From positions 47,371,563-47,435,562 of the forward strand of contig NC_059080.1 in the NCBI RefSeq assembly GCF_020497125.1: 64,000 bases of DNA. The letters run 5' to 3'. Origin of the DNA: Mauremys mutica (Eukaryota; Chordata; Testudines; Geoemydidae). The notes beneath the pieces were generated by a model, which worked only from the letters and a program-made list of their open reading frames with translations, had not been told where the DNA came from and did not search any database. Position numbers and translations under genes: made by a program. Positions 59,841 through 64,000 of this stretch are shown one piece after another. The stretch's first letter is position 1. Every line of letters begins with the position of its first letter.

Positions 59841-60739
59841 ACTAAACTAACTCTAAACTAAACTACTTTAACTATAGGTACTACTAACTATGAACTAACA
59901 GCATCCAAGAGGGAAGCTGCAGCCAAGCTGGAGCAGAGCAGTTCCGATGCACCTTCACTGGTGGCAAGAAGGAACTGAGGGTGGGGGGAGCGCACAGCGC
60001 CCCTTATACCGCACCATAGAGGCACCACTCCAGAGGTTGCTAGGGGCACTCCCCTAGGGGTACTGCTAGGGGGAAAATTTCCTGCACCGTTGCACGTGGC
60101 GAGCATGCACGCCTATTGTGGAATGCACATGAGCAATCACTCAAAGAAGCTGCCTTACATTGACCTAACTCTGTAGTGTAGACCAGGCCTCAGATAGCAA
60201 ATAATTTTTGTGTGGAGTGAAGTGATGAGCAACTGTAGAAAGATTTTCGTTTACTACAAGCCATTTACAAAGTTTGTTTCCATCCCATTCTTGAATTCTT
60301 TCCTTTGAAAGTGTCCTGATAGAAGGGATAGGGGATGAAGAGACTCATAGGTGCTAGGATAATACAAATAATAAAGAAGGTGGTGGTCGTGGTGAAGAAA
60401 TACAAAAGAATTTTCTCCAGAATGGCAACAAAATACTTCAGTATGCAGTATACCAGGAATTCATCCTGACAGAATCAGCCACCGCTCTCCTGGAATCATT
60501 GGCATCTACAAGACTACAATAATGGGCAGAGACGGGGGAGGCCATAGACTTAAAGTAATCAAGTTGTAAAGCATGGGCCCTTTTGTGGTACTTAGGTGGG
60601 ATGGCGCCATCACACACACAAGTGATGCAAATTACTGCTAACAGCATTGCCAATCTTCTACCAAAAAACTCAAAGACAATTGTAAGCCAGTGAACAAAAA
60701 GATGAAATAACAGCTCAAGGAATCTTGTGCATGAAGTGC

Positions 60740-61910
60740 ACCTTTGTCAAGTTTCTGCCAACCCTTCCTCCCTCAAACAGAAAAAGCAGCTGACGTTGAT
60801 GGCATCCTTCCAGACTTTCTTAAATATCTTAGATCAAGAGGGCGCAACTGGAAGCCTACAATATTCACAAAAGTCATCATGACCAACAAACTTCCAACAG
60901 CTTGGAGACAATCCATGGCCATCACTATTTTAAAACCTAGAAAGCTATCTCCCTATCGCTCTCCTTTGGCAAGGCTGACCCCCCATCCTGGAGACCACAA
61001 CGAACAGGGCAAAGCTGCTGTGACCAAGCTTTTGCACTAGCTGCACACACTGAGGCCAGCTGCCAGCGGAAATGACTGCAGCTTTTATCAACTTCTCATT
61101 GGCCTATGATATCATCATGGCATAAGGGTTTACTGGTGAAGCTTTCCAACCTGCTTCAACACAACCAGACATTTTGACTCATTAAGTCAATGTTCTCGGA
61201 CAGAACATTCTGTGTCCATCTTGGAAGTCAGGGTAGCCAAAAGAGGAGTTTGCACAATGGCTTCCCACAGGGATCAGTACTAGCACTGCCCCTTTTTAAC
61301 TTGTATTTTAAGTGATATGTTCAAAACGACATGCTGCATCATTTATGTTTATGCTTGGCACTAACGACACAGGCCACAACACTCAAGAAAGCAGAAGACA
61401 CCCTTAATGATCTGAAGAGACTGGAAAACTATTTTTGGTACTGGTGGCTCATACCCAATCCATCAAATACGGTGTTTCAACTTTTCATCTTAACAATTCT
61501 GAAGCTAAGAGAATGCTAAATGTAAACTTTTGGGGCAAGTCAATTGCTCACAATCCTAATCTCTGCTATCAATCGCAGCCTTATCTATCAACAATATCTG
61601 AAGCAGGGGAGCAATAAAATGAAAAGTCGCATTAATATACAAAAGCTAGCAGGTTCTAGTTGGGGTTGTGACTCTCGAATGCTACAAACTGCAACACTGG
61701 CTTTCGTTTAACTCCATAGTTGAGTACCACACACCCGTTTGGGGAAGACGCTCTCGCACAGACCTTGTCAACACCTAGCTAAAGGCAGCTCTGACACTTG
61801 AAACTGGCACCCTGAAGTACACTCTGCTGCCCTGTCCTCAAGTCCTCACAAACATCCTTCCTTCAACCATCTGGCAAGAGATAGTAGCACTGTGCAATAA
61901 CAACAAAAAT
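60740..61910 (+). pseudogene. Old non-LTR retrotransposon reverse transcriptase relic (non-CR1)
   Basis: In shifting frames: EKAADVDGILPDFLKYLRSR and PTAWRQSMAITILKPRK (60780-60950); AYDI.WH (61105); HNGFPQGSVLALPLFNLYF (61255-61305); CLALTTQATTLKKAEDTLND and LIPNPSNTVFQLF (61350-61490); and ILKLRE. The order matches RT blocks 1-6 of a Jockey/RTE-like LINE clade. The YADD box is disrupted near 61345. At least six frameshifts or stops. The full boundaries are unclear. Confidence 0.72.
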
Positions 61911-62182
61911 CACTCACTCACTTGGCAATTGCCTTAAGTCCTGCTGACCATTCTGGGCATCTGGTGAAGCTCTTCTGTCATCTGTCAGCCAATGGGAGTT
62001 GCTCCAAAATACTATTGCATAAATGTTTCCAACCCCCACCCCTCACCAAAAGGCAAAAAAAGATCTATTTTTCTGATGTTTAAGAAATTTGCTTGGTAGT
62101 TCAAGATTCTATTCAAGGAACTTTCCATTGGACCAGGAAAAAGTCTTGGATTCTCAAAGTCAAACCCATTGCAGATCCACAC

Positions 62183-62395
62183 CTCCGAGCGACATAGTTA
62201 TACCAACCTAACCCCGTAACCACAGCATTATGTCAGTGGGAGAGCTTCTCCTGCTGACATAGCTAACACCTCTCAAGGAGGTGGATTAACTACACCGACA
62301 GGAGAGCTCTCCCCCTGTCAGTTTAGAGCATCTTCATTAAAGCGCTACAGTGGTGCAGTTGGACTGATGCAGCGTTTTAAGCGTAGACTTGCCCA
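62183..62395. mobile_element. MITE fragment, left end missing
   Basis: Contains an internal imperfect palindrome (gtcagtgggagagcttctcc / ctgctgac) and the tail 'gcgtagacttgccc', the complement of GGGCAAGTCTACGC. This matches the end type of the element at 56522. The left terminal repeat is not present. Confidence 0.6.
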
Positions 62396-62399
62396 CAGT

Positions 62400-63514
62400 C
62401 ACTAATAGATCTGGATTCCTGATCTGAACAGTCCTTTTGAGCGAACCTCATATTAAACAAATTAATAACTAATTCAGCTCCTCAAAATACACTGCAACTA
62501 TAAAAGAGATCCTTTCCTATAAAAATATCAACCTACAGAACTTAAATAGTCAAAAGAAAGAAGAGTGTCCAAATAATTCAGTACTTCCAGAAACAGTGTT
62601 CTATTAAATCTAAAAAATCAAGGGGGAAAAAAGTAACATCTCAAAAGCATACCTGCATCTGTCAAGATATCTGCATGTGAGGTTTTTAAAATATTAATGT
62701 GACTTTGAGTTTCAAGACAGATTGTGTTAAACATGCATTTTTTTTTGAACATGCAAATCAGGTCTACACAAAAATGAAACAAGAGAAATTCTTTTGATAG
62801 GAAACCAAAGGCAGAGCATTGCTCTAACAGCAAACTAACCATGGGCTGCATTTAGAGGGTTAAATGCTATCCCTGAAAGAGTCCATGTACAAATTTCATT
62901 GAGAGCAGACCATGTGCATCCAAAGGGCAGACTCTGATCTAAAGTGTTCAGGAGAAAAACTAGTAGTTTAATCATCATTTGACACAAATTAGAAGTTTTG
63001 GTCCCAAATTCCAATGAGGACAGATCCTCTGATGAAAATATGAGACGTATATAAATTATTCCTGTTGGAGGTCTTGGCCATCTTCTAATTTAAAAGTAAT
63101 ACAAATTTTATTCCAACAAAACAAGCAAAAGCTTTCCATCAGATTTTACTATTCCAATCTTTATTTAGCTACTCAATTATTTCACCATCTCTCTAAAAGG
63201 GGGAACTGCAAAGAGTTTGGTGTTTAGAGACAATTAGTATAATTTTCAAAAGCACCTAAGTCACTTATGAACTTATGTCCCATTAACTTTCAGTAAGACT
63301 TCAGCCCCTGAGTCCCTTAGGAGCTTTTGAAATTTTTACCCAATATCACCAAGTAACCATCTGAATTCAAGTTTTTTTTTTTAATTTTTTTTATGGTTAA
63401 CTCTTTATTGTTTTATACTGGGCTATTTAAGGAGCAATGCTTTTTGTTTTGTTTGAACCTAAACAGCTGTTTCATATTTTTGTAATGCCTAAAGTTAGTA
63501 CAAATTAATTAGTT
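62400..63514. other. Intron of the SLAIN-like gene, no feature recognised
   Basis: AT-rich, with no repeat or coding signature that I can support. Confidence 0.35.
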
Positions 63515-63572
63515 TTAAATATATATATTCAATTTAAATATATATAGATATAGATATATATAGAGAGAGATT
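63515..63572. repeat. AT/GATA-rich microsatellite
   Basis: Short runs of (TA)n, (GATATA)n and a final (GA)n over about 58 bp. Confidence 0.85.
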
Positions 63573-63810
63573 ATCACAAGACATTCAGGATGCAAGGAGG
63601 CTCCTTCCATGGTGAAGTTACCTCTTCAAAAGATTCCTAATGGCTTCATGCATAGCTGAGGCTAGCAATATAAACCAATTTAAGTTATATCCATTGGATT
63701 CTCCTTTTCCTCACATCCCAAGATTCCCCCCCCCCCGCCAAAAAAAAGCCAACAACAATTCTTCTTGCATAGTTTTAAAAGTTTCACTCTGCATTATTGA
63801 TATGCCATAC

Positions 63811-63960
63811 CTGAGCTGCCACATGTTAGTAGTGGTTTGTTAGTTGATTTGAGGTGCCCTGGAGAGTTTAGTGCATTGCTACAGGAGCTTGTCTCTGTAT
63901 TCAAGTTATGTGCACTTGGTGATGCCAATGGACTGCAATACAGGTTTTTCCACCTACCAG
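63811..63960 (-). CDS. SLAIN-motif protein, upstream coding exon
   Basis: Acceptor attttccttctag before 63960; donor GCTCAG|GTATGG. The frame reads GRWKNLYCSPLASPSAHNLN, then a Ser/Asn-rich segment to STNKPLLTCGSS, with the last base starting the Gly codon completed at 53314. The xLYxSPxxSPS...SSP pattern matches the SLAIN2 segment NLYNNPFNS...SSPYSSG that immediately precedes the conserved SLAIN core. An alternative acceptor 8 bases inside (CTGGTAG|GTGG) is possible. Earlier exons (N-terminal coiled coil) lie to the right, outside the window. Confidence 0.85.
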
Positions 63961-64000
63961 CTAGAAGGAAAATACAAGAAAGCCATATATATTACCAAAT

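Larger units (their letters stand above)
56868..60150 (-). mobile_element. DIRS-type retrotransposon, gag fused to the recombinase end by deletion
   Basis: Inverted ends: 56880-57085 and about 59955-60150 share ttgctcatg.(c)cattccacaatagg, cccctagcagtacc and tgcggtataaggggcgctg. A second end-like motif lies internally at 57125-57230. - strand order: gag 59840-57720, then directly the C-terminal tyrosine recombinase 57690-57350. RT, RNase H and the recombinase N-terminus are absent. A CR1 tail is inserted at 57241-57333. Confidence 0.85.
56522..60189. mobile_element. MITE-like element, split by a DIRS retrotransposon
   Basis: Left part 56522-56867 begins GGGCAAGTCTACACT; right part 60151-60189 ends AGTGTAGACCAGGCC. 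These ends are inverted and related to those of the element at 27847. The sequence 'gttaggtcga' at 56852 has its partner 'ttgacctaac' at 60157, confirming that the two parts belong together. No exact target duplication is visible. Confidence 0.75.

Overview
This is vertebrate nuclear DNA. It has split genes with GT/AG splice sites, two recognisable host genes, and a very dense load of interspersed repeats. The repeat set (CR1 LINEs of several ages, DIRS-type tyrosine-recombinase retrotransposons, a Penelope-like fragment, many hAT copies with 8-bp target duplications, MIR-type SINEs, short MITE-like elements with TIRs) and the two proteins point to a sauropsid. A turtle is most likely. That taxonomic call is inference from repeats I recognise, not from a search.

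Host genes. (1) On the + strand at the left edge lie the last two coding exons of VAMP7 (1670-1762 and 2984-3052). They encode the end of the SNARE motif, the transmembrane anchor and the C-terminus, and are followed by a 3' UTR. (2) On the - strand lies a SLAIN-motif microtubule-tip gene, running from beyond the right edge to a stop codon at 19390. Six consecutive coding exons were assembled by hand: 63811-63960, 53174-53314, 33325-33642, 32959-33096, 30327-30648 and 19390-19456. All joins keep the reading frame and all donors and acceptors are GT/AG. The protein mixes SLAIN1-like and SLAIN2-like features, so it is probably the third SLAIN-like paralogue. The two genes are convergent, with their 3' ends about 13-15 kb apart.

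Layout. 1-5.4 kb: VAMP7 tail. 5.4-18 kb: intergenic, dominated by a nearly full-length antisense CR1 (9943-14147) inserted into ORF1 of a sense CR1 (8855-17372). 18.2-64 kb: the SLAIN-like gene, whose introns are mostly transposons. The 19.5-30.3 kb intron holds a fold-back hAT, LTR copies with 5-bp target duplications, and a hAT carrying a 1.1-kb G-rich minisatellite. The 33.6-53.2 kb intron holds a DIRS element with three later insertions, then a nested stack: CR1 > LTR retrotransposon > CR1 > CR1, with Penelope, Tigger-like and hAT copies in the same 3' LTR. The 53.3-63.8 kb intron holds a CR1, a second DIRS inserted into a MITE, and an older LINE reverse-transcriptase relic.

No RNA gene, CRISPR array or prokaryotic-type operon is visible. 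All long open frames outside the listed exons are transposon coding remnants or low-complexity artefacts. The most valuable content is the SLAIN-like gene model and the reconstructed insertion order, supported by exact target-site duplications.
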